From: Paragyromitra xinjiangensis
Lineage: Eukaryota; Ascomycota; Pezizomycetes; Pezizales; Discinaceae
Length of the DNA stretch: 64,000 bases
Assembly: GCA_038503065.1 (NCBI GenBank)
Contig: JBCAMK010000001.1
Location: 1,860,001 to 1,924,000, forward strand
Reading direction: 5' to 3'
A program made the translations under genes and the position numbers. Every line of letters begins with the position of its first letter. Positions within the stretch are counted from its first letter, which is position 1. The notes beneath the pieces were generated by a model, which was not told where the DNA came from, did not search any database, and saw nothing but the letters and a program-made list of their open reading frames with translations. Positions 35,485 through 46,803 of the stretch are shown one piece after another.

Positions 35485-37541
35485 AGTCGTGGTTCGGGGG
35501 ATTCATGACAGCAAGGGGTGTCGGGTATGGGGGTTTATGTTTGTCGGATTTAGGAGTCATCTCTTTGAATGTCATGTTACGTTAATTAATTCAAAGTAAG
35601 GTCTTATTTGGATTGGTTGTGCTGATCTTAATTTTGTGTTCGTTTCACACTCTCCAATGTATTTAATCGGGATTGAAGTTAGGTGCAGTACAACGCGTAT
35701 AACTTGAGATTCAAACCCTTTACATATGGCTTGATTGATTGAATGATAATTCATACACGCATCTAGCCCTTGGGCTATGGCGGCACATAGCAAGTAATTA
35801 CTACAGTAAGATCGTCTTGTAAGAATATGAAATTGGAGTGCGCCACATTAATTCGAGAGAGAGGGGACTTGATGCTAAGACGTTGGAATTGCCTACAGAG
35901 ATAAAGCTCTAGCAAATTTCTGCTCAGCTTTGACCCCCTTAGCTGGTGCCTTACCTGTCGAGGCAATCCCAATATCTTAGCGTCAAGCTTGTTCTCTCGA
36001 GCCAATACGGTATTTGTATTATACAACAAATCCTCCCATAGAAAGGTATAGGCGTAGATAGATAATAATACCTAACTAGCCGCATTCCTATAAGGGGAAT
36101 ATTCTTCTAGTCCGAATTCCTACAGGACGGTTGTACTGTATACTGCATTATTCGGCGAAGGAACATACCTGAGATAGGTTTCAATTCGTAAAAAATAACT
36201 TGTGAGGCTACTTAAGGTTTTGCAGATACCTGAGCTTGTTAGGGTAGACTTTATTTTGGCCTTGTTTGTTAGCAACACAACACTAGACCTCAAGAAGGTG
36301 TTAAGGGATCGGGCAGCGTCGGTATTATGATTTTAGGTTTCTCCAACAAAAAATAGAACGCCCTTTTTGGTACAATCCATCCCTAGAAACAAAGGCGCCA
36401 AGAACTCGGTTGACAAAAAGGATAGACCAAGGTACATACCGTATTATCTGGTGAAATTCGGTTTGGCGCTAGTGGGTAGAACATACATTAACGTACATAA
36501 AAAGAAAGGAATACAGCTGGTCTAAGCTCTATCAGTGCTTCTCTACACCAGATAATACGGTAGTAGCAAAATCCAGCCAATTTGTTCACCGTAAATTACC
36601 ATTAACCCGAATGAGAGTCTAATTTAATTTCATATACATGGGGCGATTTTTGAGCAAGATTCTAGAGGTTGGGCCGGGCTTGCAGTGGCTTTAAACGGCC
36701 AGAGTCATAACCCCTCACTAACACCCCTGCTAGTCACGCACCTAGTAATGACTGTAACTACATGTATTCTTTTAGTAAGTACCGATGAAAACCACTTGTT
36801 GGCGAGGAAGGAGGTGTATGGTGGCGAAGCAAGAGTGCTCGGTGGTGAATGAATACCCGTGAGTGAGGAAACCCATCAGTGAAGCACGGGGAAGGAGGTA
36901 AGTGTTGAATTATCAATGCCATACACGTTAATGGAGGGAAACAAAAGTAGGAGCGACCGTAAGTGAATCTGGGCTGCAAAAGGTAAATTACAATGGGAAA
37001 ATATTCAATCGTTAGGGGAGTAGAACAATGGCATTTTCACAGGCGACTTGGGATGAGGGGTACTCTAGTGTAGAGGCAAGCCCCCTCAACTAGGGATGAG
37101 ACCGAGAATTTCGGACTGTGGTTCGTCAAGATTACCCCAACGCCTGAGGCACATCCCTAGAACAGAGCAGAAAGTGGGGGTGGAAAGATCATTTTACTCT
37201 AATATGGATGGAAGATAGAGAGGATAGAGTTTCACATAATCTAGACCCCATCATCCAATCTTATTAGCAGAAGAGTGCGCAAGGGATATTGAAATAAAGC
37301 TTGACTTACATTACATTCCTGTTCAGCATTGATATGGATTTCTCCGGCATTTTCCCCAGTGGTTCGTCTTTCTCTCAACCGACCAGCAAGCAAAGATAGC
37401 ATTGCCCTCTATAAATCGCCGCCGTTATTGGTATCGCGCCAAATCGATAATTAAAGGAGAGGAAAGGAATTACAGAAAGAAAATCGGAAGAAATGAAAAA
37501 AATAGAGAAAAAAAATACAAGAGCGGTTCCGAACAAGAATA
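35485..37541. other. intergenic region
   Basis: No gene is supported. The region lies between the 3' end of the chitin deacetylase gene (plus) and the 3' end of the DCAF6-like gene (minus). It includes the 16-bp inverted repeat at 36438-36561 and a TACATGTA site at 36759. The A-rich stretch at 37440-37530 is the likely 3' UTR of the DCAF6-like gene. Confidence 0.5.
36439..36560. mobile_element. Short TA-flanked inverted-repeat element
   Basis: ACCGTATTATCTGGTG at 36438-36453 is the exact reverse complement of 36546-36561, a perfect 16-bp inverted repeat with a 92-base centre. Counting a TA at each outer edge as target site leaves 15-bp arms and a 122-bp element. It may be a very small MITE or a structured RNA or DNA site. 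There is no coding capacity. Confidence 0.45.
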
Positions 37542-40500
37542 TCAAACAGAGGAATACAATTCCAACCACTCCTCAAAGCTCAATGCAAGCATCCTTACCG
37601 TATGAACTGCCTCCTGTAACCCACTTTCTGTCATAGCTTCGTTCTGGCTCGTGATACTGTATATGTCCTGGATCCTTTTCCTACTGCCACTTGTTTTCTT
37701 TCCATCATCCTCGCCTTCGTTGTCAACTGGAAGGCCTTGAAATTGTCGCTGCGCTACTGTATCTGGGGAAAATATTTTGACAGTGTAATCAATCCCCGAG
37801 ACAGCGAGTTTTGGCTCGTAAGGGTGACCTGTTACCACATTGACAATTTCATCGTCGCCGTGAAGAATGTTCACTAGCTCTGTTGTCTTTTTGTTCCAGA
37901 TAAAGAAGTTACCACAATCGCTTCCGCTGACAATGTATTCATCGTCCATGCCGTAGAAATTGACGTCTTTGACTGTTTTAACGTTACCTGATGATTGTCG
38001 TTAGCTTTTGTCGCGAGTGCCAAAGATTTTGAAATACTCACAATGGCCGCTATAGACCTTGGTATGTTCCCAGATAGGCGCCTGAGGCTCAACGTCTTTC
38101 TTTGGTCTTCCATAACCGTACTCTTCGTATTCACCTTCCTCTTCACTCTCATCTTCCATTTCCTGTAGGATTGGTGGATAGCTATCGTCATCCTCATCCT
38201 CATCCTCATCATCATCCTCGTCCTCATCTCCCATGTCTCCAAACGCAGACTCAGCGAAACCAAAATCGATCCCTTCTCCCTCCTTCATTAAGACGGCTCG
38301 TCCGACCCTCTCTCCCCAAAATCGTTTTGTTGATCGACCACTAGCAACCTCTTGCCCCAAGCCCAGCATACTATGACCGCGTCCAAGCTCGATAGCACCT
38401 TTAAAAGCCCTGACCATTCCTTTTTCACTCTCAAAGATCTCTTCATTCGTATCAACATCTTTCACAATGGCATCGCTAGCTTCGCTTTCGAGGACATCGA
38501 AAAACCCATCCAAATCACCGGCGTCCAAAATTTCACCGTCTTCATCTTGCATACTCTCTTGTTCTTCCCTGATAAGTTCCTCTACTGCCTCAGGCCCACC
38601 ATCAAGGAATGAGATGACGACATGCAAAAACCTGTATCGGAAACTAGACTCCATCCCCACATTCAGAAAAGATCCAGCCCCTAATCCAATACCTTCCACA
38701 AACCCGCCAAGAGCACGGGCGAGGCATCCAGCAGCTTTGACGAATGCCCTTGTTCGGCGTCTGTTGCGTGCCAGAGTCCGTTTGATTGACCTCTCACTTC
38801 GAAATTCAATGCTGGTAGCACCTTCATTCTCGTCAAGGAACCTCAAGTCTTTTTCATCAAGGTTCTGGATATCGTGATTAATTCTTTTTAGTAAAACGTG
38901 AGCTATGGCCAGGGCTGCATCCCAGGACTTTTTCTTTTCTCTCTCAAGCTCTTCTAAGCCCAATACCTCATCAGGGCTAGCGAGGACTTCTGACGACTTC
39001 ATCCCAAATATCTCTTTCCTTAAATCCACTACCAGCCCTGAAACCTTAATCATTTCGTTTCCTGGAAGTACAGTCTCGCTCTCCGAATCACTTGAAGATT
39101 CCGCTCGTCTTCTCTTGCTCCGTGGTTCTCCACCCGCATGTCTCCGTCCACGGTCCCTCCTTACACGAGTATTCCGCTCGTTTGGGTCCCAGGGTTCTCG
39201 GCCAAGCCCCTTTTCATTCGGTTCCGGGGAGCGATTGATATCGAATAAATAGATCCCGCCACCGCTCCAAGACACAACTACATCGTTCGGGTTCGCATCG
39301 GAAATCTTACACGCAGTTATGTGAGGGTTACCCCGATAATCTCCGTCTTTTACTGGGCGGGGTGCAAATCGACGGACACAGCGTGTGGCGGCTGAGAGCT
39401 CGCTGTCAGAGCTTGACGTACCACCTCCAGATTCTTGCCCTAGGTCACGGCCGAGCATGCGGCGGTCATGGAGGAAACAATGGGGATGAGCGCCACCAAG
39501 AGCGATATAGTGTGGTTGCGATGTAGAGCACGAAACCGTGTTTAGATCGATTTGGTGGCGTTTGTACGAGATCAAGGGCGGGTTCCTATTATCATCCTCT
39601 TCTAACAAATCTAGAGACGTTAATGTCACGCCGAAATATGACCTCTGTGATGGACGTGCAGAAGAAGCACGGGTGTACGAAGATGAAGGCTGTCGTAGAT
39701 CAAATTGACGGACTGTGCCGTCCTCTGAGCAGGTAAGGAATATGTGTGGAGAAGATTCAGTTACTATTCGCTTTACTCTGTCCGTGTGAGATTTGTAGAC
39801 TTTGGGCGGGTTTGAGTTGTGAGAATAGTACTTCTGGGGGTCCACATCGGATGTGCCCATTCCCCGGCGATGAGTACTTAGGAAGTGGCGAGGTCCAGTA
39901 GACGGACGTGGTGGTCCAGCAGTAGATGTGGACGACGATGATGTAGAGGATGAAGTTGGGGCATATTCAATGTCGAAAATTCGAACTTCAGAGTCTCCAG
40001 CAACGGATATGAGTGTGCGGTCGCCCGAGTGGGGCATGAATTTGACAGAAAATATATTCTCAGTATGGCCAGTATCGATACGTGTGTTTAAAGCAAATTC
40101 AGGAACAGTTGTGTGAATATTAATCTGAGTGTCATCACTACCGCTAGCGAGTAAGGATCCATTGCGAGACCAGCTGCGAGTTTCTTAGCCATAGCTCTCC
40201 TTGAAGCCGTGAGATCTCATGGGCAGCATTATACTTGCCTGATTGCATTGACGCATCCTGTGTGACCGCGGAGCTCATTCACGATGTCGAGGTTATCGAC
40301 CCATGCACGAGAACCGTACAAGCTCTTCACGGAGCTGCAGCCCGTGTTCCCATTGAGCTCCCTGTAGAAGAGTTTGCGGTTCACAGAATCGTGCATTTTC
40401 GCGAGATCTAATTTTCCTAGGAAGTAGGATAACGTTTTTACATGCGATAGATCTCTCGTGGAAACGTAAGAAATTGGAGTTGTCGATAAGGCTGAGACCT

Positions 40501-40555
40501 GGAGTGAAGGGGAGTTGTGGAGACGGTGGGGGCGACGTCGTATGACGCCAGGCAT
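37542..40555 (-). CDS. DCAF6-like WD40 protein (CUL4-DDB1 substrate receptor type)
   Basis: WD40 protein of the DCAF6/IQWD1 group, which in animals acts as a substrate receptor for CUL4-DDB1 ubiquitin ligase. Three exons: 40239-40555, 38042-40173 and 37542-37987, joining to 964 residues. The first junction uses a GC donor (AG followed by GCAAGT) and restores LRGHTGCVNAI-SWSRNGSLLASGSDD, a typical WD repeat. The second junction restores YSGHC-NVKTVKDVNF. Repeats continue with GHTENIFSVKFMPHSGDRT. DGTVRQFDLRQ carries the D-x-R 'DWD' signature for DDB1 binding. The middle is charged and disordered, with a long Asp/Glu run. Two further repeats lie at the C-terminus (VSGSDCGNFFIWNKKT and KLAVSGIDYTVKIFSP). 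An in-frame ATG at 40396 just before LFYREL may be the true start, giving 911 residues. The ligase role is inferred. Confidence 0.85.
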
Positions 40556-43500
40556 CCGATTGCAGGAAATTTATAAAGAAACCCTAACCCCAAAGAAACA
40601 TCATTCGAAATGGTTTTATTCAGGCAACTGCATAAATCAGTGAGGTTTGAGCATGTTTTATTTGAGCATTTTCAATGTGATCTAAAGTTATAGCCTAGAT
40701 TTAGCCCTAAATTTATAAATAAGACAAGTCGATACTAACACTCACCATCATGGACATTGTACGCCATCCCAAGCAACCCCGCGGCACCAAGACCAGTGCT
40801 TAGTTTTCTCAAGCTTATGCTGGTGAGGCCGGCCTTCCACCAGCCTCTGGGTTGGGCCGAGAGACCAGCGACAGGCCTACCAATGAGAACAAGATGCACA
40901 CCCCCGAAGCCAGTTCGGTACATAACGACAATTGTTTTCTTTTCACTTCTTGGTAGCATGACCTTTGGACGTTCTTGGGGAATTAAGTTCCAAGCGAATC
41001 AGTGCGTGGGCTTGACCATCCCCAACCATTTAGTTTCACAAGGCTGTAATTGCGCTTTTTGATATCAACCTTGGTGAGGGGTCTGCTGATCCTCCAAGGG
41101 CTCCATAGCAGTAGCCGTACGGAGCCCGGTTGTGAATTCGCGCTCATGCTTATATCCGTTGGTTCCACATCGTTTGTCACGCTAGTTACGCTGATGGCGA
41201 CGGCTTAACTTAGCCTCTACCTATCCATGGTCGTAGCAGCTGCAGGTTGGTGGGGGTGGGGGCGAGGCCAGTTTCAACTGGCACAAGTGTTGGTTGGTGT
41301 TCGGGTGGTTAGCACGATGAAGTGGAGGGGGGTGTATCGGGATCGTGGATGGCTTCATATCCGTGATTTGACGTCTGGTTTAAAACGATGAAGCAAATGG
41401 AATTAGAGGTTTGACTTCATGCCTAGAGTATTGGCATCCACAGATTCTAGGTCTTCATTTGCGAGAAAAATTGAAGTAGTGGTTTCGGGTACCAGAGAGA
41501 TTACTTCTACCCAGGATAATTTAGGCCTTTCATTCGGACTTTGATGCTATTTGGCCGACTTGTATACTTAGCACCTACACTTGCACTTCAAAAGGTATGT
41601 GGGTTTATTATTAAGTACACAAATAAACTTGAAAACCTGTTACTACCTTGGTATGGCTTCGTTCCCACAAAAGTCAACTTAACTCCAGGTATCCGAATCT
41701 TCTGTTTATGTCTTTACGGGTACCGTTCAAAAGCCCGGCACGGTAATTACTTGCCTCGGCCGTGCCATCAAAGAGATACCGAAGTTGTCAAAATTTTATT
41801 CAAGCCCTCGAAGACAAACCAAACTCGTTTCTAAGCTTTGGTGGAGCGTAATACTAGACGTGACCCAAATTTTCCCACTTTATCTCGAGCTAATATTGTT
41901 TTCTCTAAGAGATGCCATCCCATTAAGATCTGGAGCTTTCATCAAGTGATCCCTCGGCAGGAACAGGAACACGGTAGCAGTATCTACCGTGGTTTGGTCC
42001 ATCCGTGGTTTGTGGAATGCACCCGTCGAAAATTTGATGCCATTTCGCAGCACTAAACCAGTTCTCGTTGGTTCTTGGAGAAAAGCCGGAGAAAGCGTAG
42101 TAGACTATCTACCCTCTTGGTAGTCAACTCCTGCAAAAAGCTAGGCAAAAACTCCCTCCTGTATTTACTTCACTAGACATGTACTCTCACTCTCGCACAC
42201 AGAGAGACAAAAAGTAGATAAGCGATACTAACCTAACTGAAGAATAATTAACGCCGCTGAAAGCGGTTACTCGAGGATACCCCGTATGATCTTATGCTGT
42301 AGGAAGAGAAGAACTTAATAAATTCTCAATCGAGTCAGAGCTTACGAGTGATACACTATGATGAAGAGTCGCCCTGTATGCCACACTGGGATACATAACC
42401 TTCCGAGCGTGTATTCCCAATTGAAACGTGAAGAATAAAAAGTTGGTGTCTTTTGTGCTGGGTGGTAGTTTGGAAGTGGAGATAATTTAAAATTATCTGC
42501 AACCTGTCAAGGTTTTTTATTCCTTCTCGTTGAAACCAAGACAACGGTGAGGGAGAACGCACGGTAAAAAGATCCCTATATCATGTGCATTAATCTTAGT
42601 ACGGGTAAGAAAGAGGTGTAAATAAGGAAGACCGGGGCCAAAGAAAGAGATATAATTACCTTCCAATTCTATGGGGGGCAAAGTAAACAAACTCATCTAA
42701 AATACAGGGCCTAATACCTAGGCCTCTGGAATAAGCAACTTGAATACCAACGATCGGTCTGATGTCAAGGCTGGGCTAAAGCCTTTATGCACCAGGTTAA
42801 ATTGGGTGAATCGAGCGCGCGTCGATTCCCCGACCATGTAGGGAAATCTACTACAGGCCATGGAAGGCGTTCTTTGGGGCGTTATGAGATATTGGATATG
42901 GTGGGAAACTATCAAACTGGCGAGAAGCCTAGGGTGGCTAGAAATCGTCGGAAATAGAGAAAAACTTGGGATACGGCCATGACCGGAAAAAAACTAAGGG
43001 TTTTTGAGGGTAAGCCGATAGATGATAAATACCGATAGGGGGCGAGCTGATGCTTTCAACAATGTGTGATGGAGGGGAGAAGGGAGGGGATGTCCTTCGA
43101 AAAGAGCGGCTCCATCTACATCCAGTTCCTAAACGCCAACGCGGATGGTAAGTCACGCCCACTAGTCTCAACGACAAAGCAGTACAGTATGAAGCTTAGC
43201 AGGTCACTGGCCCCATGGCAACTGTAATCCCGCGTCTCTAATCCTATTATTCTATTTTCTCGACTGGTTTAATTACAAGGAGCAACAGCCGGGTAACATG
43301 TATCCCAATCATTGACCTTCCGCCCCCAATTCAAGTAACCTGCTTATATAGCCTGCTATGGAGTTGCTTGCCTCCATCTATGGCGAGTAAGCTCGTTTAA
43401 CACGTAGACTATCCGTAGACACGGCTGCTGTATGAGACTCCAAGTTTTATATAGCTATGTATTTATTTCATCTCATTCACATCCACTATGCAAATCCACA

Positions 43501-43738
43501 CTACATAGTAGTTACAATGCATATGTAAAGTCAACGGTTGTCTCATAACTCATTCATCAAGTCGCTCGCGCATCCGACGTGATCATCATCGTCTTCAGCA
43601 GCAGAAAGTAGACGCTGGTAACATTACAAAACATCATGTTCATCAATCAACAAAGGAAAGAAAAAATGCCAAGGAAAAATAATAAAGAAAAAGAGACCAT
43701 ATTGCCCCTCACCTCCTTTTCTTCTCTTGGAATCCATC
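40556..43738. other. intergenic region
   Basis: The region immediately upstream of the DCAF6-like gene contains a telo-box-like AAACCCTAA near 40579. No protein gene is supported in the remaining 3 kb. The plus-strand frames near 40757, 41541 and 41838 lack recognisable motifs and start context. The 3' part before 43738 is the probable 3' UTR of the SxIP gene. Confidence 0.5.
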
Positions 43739-45589
43739 CTAACACCCCGCCCAAATCCCCTGCCCTGAATACGCATCTACAGCCCCTGCCTCCAAAATCG
43801 CCTCTACCCTCCTCCTTAGCTCTCCCCTTTCTCGCTCCACAACTTCAATCTCCATCCTTCTCATCATCTCTACCTCCTCCAGCATCCCCTCCGCAAGCTC
43901 TTTATATCCCTCTGCGACTCTGTTTACTGTTGTTACCACCGCCTCCACCTCTCCATGCTCTGCCAATACTCCCACGACCCCGTCAACACCTATAATCGAT
44001 ACCTCAAGCCTTCTACACACGCCTACACATTCCCTCCTCCATGCCTCGCCAATGCCATCAACCCATTTCTCCCTACCGCCGCTACCACTACGTGGATTAT
44101 ATCCAGCTATCCACTCACCAAAGACTCCGCAGAGCTTCCGGAACTCGCCAGAGCGCATGGCGTCGATGCGTTTAATCGACTCTGAGAACGCTTGTACACG
44201 TTCCTCGGGGGATTTCATTGTGTCCCTTCGTTTCTTGCCGGGGACGACATTGTTTACAACCGCAGAAAGAGAGTCAAGATTGTGGCGCTTTTGTCTCTTG
44301 AGACTTGTTTCTCGTGCGTCGTAGTGGCGAGCAGAGAGCTTCTCGAAACGTGACTTTAGTGTTGCAGTTGCAGAAGCGATGAGTTGCTGGTAGACAGCGG
44401 CTGAAGATGAGTGGAGCGTGAGGAGTTGGAGAAGTTGGGTTTGGGCGTGAATGGTGGGTGTGTCGAGGGGTGGCGGAGGGACGATGCGGGAGCGGGGTGA
44501 GGGCGGGTTAGGGTTTGCTGGGGTTGTATAATCCTGGTTATGGGCCGAGAATGCTGGGCGTTTTGGTTTGGTATTGCCCGCTGTGGCTGGTCGGGAGTTG
44601 GCATTGGTACTTATTGAGGTAGGAGCAGCTGTGGTGTTTGCAGTGGTTGTAGTGGTTGCGTTGGTCACATTTGATGCACTTCTTCGGTGCCCTCTCGCTG
44701 GCGCTGGTGGTGGTGGCATAGATGTGGAGGAAGTCGAACTAGTGGACGGTCGTCTAATCCCTGACGTAGCCGTGGCTGTGCTCGGTATATCTTGCTTAGA
44801 AGCGTTGGTCGTGGCACCATACATACTCACTGGTCTCTGCTTCACCGTGTTCCCAGCTCCAGCCCTCGTTCTTGCCGTTGCAGCAGTAGTTTCTACCTTC
44901 CCAGCGCCCGGGGCTGTCTTCGATCTCAAAGACATTGCTCTTCCAAGTCCTCCACTACTTTCTCCACCCTTTTCCGAGGCCTTATCCACCGTGGCCGCCC
45001 TAGACCTTGCCGAGGCCATCCTTCCCAGCTTTGCAGGATCGCTTGTTGAGTTCTTTAAGGATGGCACAGATGGTCGCATAGACAGCAAATTCCCCAAGCT
45101 CTTGCTAGCTGCCGTGGCAGGTGCAAGTCTCTCCTCCTCAGTCTTTGGCCTGGTAGTAGAGATCGACTGAGTCCTTCCTGACCTTCTTGGATTACCTCCA
45201 CTCCCACTCCCACTCCCACTCACAATATTTGCACTATTCCGTAGGCCCATCGTGCGACCAGTAGTACCCGATGGCGGGGGTGGCATCTTGATTGCATCCT
45301 CATTTTCATCATTTTTGGCATCAGGTCTTCCCAGAGGTGAGTTCCTCGCACTCCCTTTGCTGCTCGGCCGACTCGTTCCAGACGGTGACGAATTCGAGGG
45401 CGTCCTGCTGGTGGTCTGGGGTGGTGAATGTCGGGAACTGCTTGCAGGACAGGACGTGGGAGGTGAGCTCGTATGTCTCCTGCCTGAAGAGCCAACACTC
45501 GATGAAGAGCTGCTCGGGCGTTTCCCTGGAGTAGAACTCGTGGGTGACTGCCTTGGTATTTTGCTCGGCGAGGGGACGGGGATAGGCAT
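43739..45589 (-). CDS. Ser/Thr/Pro-rich protein with an SxIP motif and helical C-terminus
   Basis: Single-exon frame of 616 residues from ATG 45589; a 675-residue version from ATG 45766 is possible, but its extra residues look like leader sequence. Family not recognised. Residues 1-10 read MPIPVPSPSK, followed by IPRQSP: the tetrapeptide SKIP in a basic, Ser/Pro-rich setting is the SxIP pattern that recruits proteins to EB1 at microtubule plus ends. Residues to about 370 are disordered with many Arg/Lys-Ser pairs (RRPSTSS, SLRSKT). The last 230 residues are folded and helical, with LLQLLTLHSSSAAVYQQL and a final coiled-coil-like EEVEMMRRMEIEVVERE segment. A microtubule-associated role is inference from the motif. 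Low-complexity repeats such as GSGSGSG are encoded by CTCCCA tandem units near 45195-45220. Confidence 0.75.
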   Translation of the reverse strand: MPIPVPSPSKIPRQSPTSSTPGKRPSSSSSSVGSSGRRHTSSPPTSCPASSSRHSPPQTTSRTPSNSSPSGTSRPSSKGSARNSPLGRPDAKNDENEDAIKMPPPPSGTTGRTMGLRNSANIVSGSGSGSGGNPRRSGRTQSISTTRPKTEEERLAPATAASKSLGNLLSMRPSVPSLKNSTSDPAKLGRMASARSRAATVDKASEKGGESSGGLGRAMSLRSKTAPGAGKVETTAATARTRAGAGNTVKQRPVSMYGATTNASKQDIPSTATATSGIRRPSTSSTSSTSMPPPPAPARGHRRSASNVTNATTTTTANTTAAPTSISTNANSRPATAGNTKPKRPAFSAHNQDYTTPANPNPPSPRSRIVPPPPLDTPTIHAQTQLLQLLTLHSSSAAVYQQLIASATATLKSRFEKLSARHYDARETSLKRQKRHNLDSLSAVVNNVVPGKKRRDTMKSPEERVQAFSESIKRIDAMRSGEFRKLCGVFGEWIAGYNPRSGSGGREKWVDGIGEAWRRECVGVCRRLEVSIIGVDGVVGVLAEHGEVEAVVTTVNRVAEGYKELAEGMLEEVEMMRRMEIEVVERERGELRRRVEAILEAGAVDAYSGQGIWAGC

Positions 45590-46803
45590 TATTGCGAATG
45601 TTCCTTCCTTCCTCTGCCGACTTAGAGGCAGGTTGAGTAGAGAGGAAGGCAGAAGGGAGGGGGGGAAGAAAGAGGAGGTTGTTGTCGTTGGTTGTGGTCG
45701 TCTTCCAAGTCGTCGGTTGTTGTTGTTGACAGATGTGGAACACTCTCCCTTCCTTACCGATGGCACGGGATGAGCTCAGCTGCGGCTCCCGGACCACCAG
45801 CCTTGTTTTCCCAGAGTAGACGAGCAGAGAGAGGCGCTTGGCCTGCAGCAACCGTTGTTTGAGTTTGTTGTTTTTCCTTTTTGCTGCCGGGGAAACCGGG
45901 AGACGGTTGCATTAGGGCGATCACTGATCACACCCAATGAAACCGAATTTGTTCCTGACAGCGGCAGTTGCTTTGAGTTACATATCACTCGCAACGCTGC
46001 AATTCGCTTCTGGCTTCTCGCTTCTGGAATGAAGGGGAAGCCTCTCCCATTTGCTGGCGGAATTAAAGAAAACTCATTGAAGGGTTGAAATTTGGCGATA
46101 CAAAACTAGGTTAGGTTACCCACTCGCACCAACGTATGTATCTCTCCCGAGATCGGGCTAGGAGGTTTGCTGCCGAGAAGGCACGGACCGGACAGATGCA
46201 GCGTTCTAAAAGCCTCCGCCCCGGAAGTAGCTCTAACGGGTGGACTTTCTGTAATTGTTAATTTCGGGGAGACATTCCAGAAGAGGCAGAGAAGCTTCCG
46301 CGGTCTTGGTTCATAATGGCTCGGGAGGATGAGTGCTTGCTCGTGATTATGGAGAAACGAAACAAAAAAAAGCCTCAGCGATACGAGCGACCTGAGTGTT
46401 TATTTGCCTAGGACAAACAACAATTGTAATTTCCTCATATCGGCAAACATCTCCGCTAACAAACATAAGACGTGTATCTAATCTGAAAAGAGATTAAAAC
46501 AATTCCAACAGAAACGCTAATTTGAATTTGTGGAAACAACGTAATTTAAACACAAACACCTCCCCAAAGCCCAGTTGTAAGAAAGGTCATCGTTTTCCTT
46601 TCCTAAACCTCTCCATTTCCCCATATGTATTCGGTCTATAGCATCAAAAGAGGAACCATGTAACAGGAAAGAAAATCGTAAATACGAAACAGACCAAACG
46701 AAACCCAGCCCAAACCCAGATGAACCCACAACGAAATCCACTCCAAGACGCATCACATGTGACATGTTGGTTGTATCAAACTCCCGCCGACCCTCAACCT
46801 ACC
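45590..46803. other. intergenic region between two minus-strand genes
   Basis: The first 260 bases contain TTG-rich promoter or leader of the SxIP gene. From about 46380 the sequence is AT-rich and fits the 3' UTR of the perilipin-like gene. I see no separate gene or repeat. Confidence 0.5.

Noticed and set aside
44568..45773. Plus-strand frames of 200 and 173 codons
   Set aside because: Antisense to the SxIP gene, whose Ser/Thr-rich codons produce long open antisense frames.
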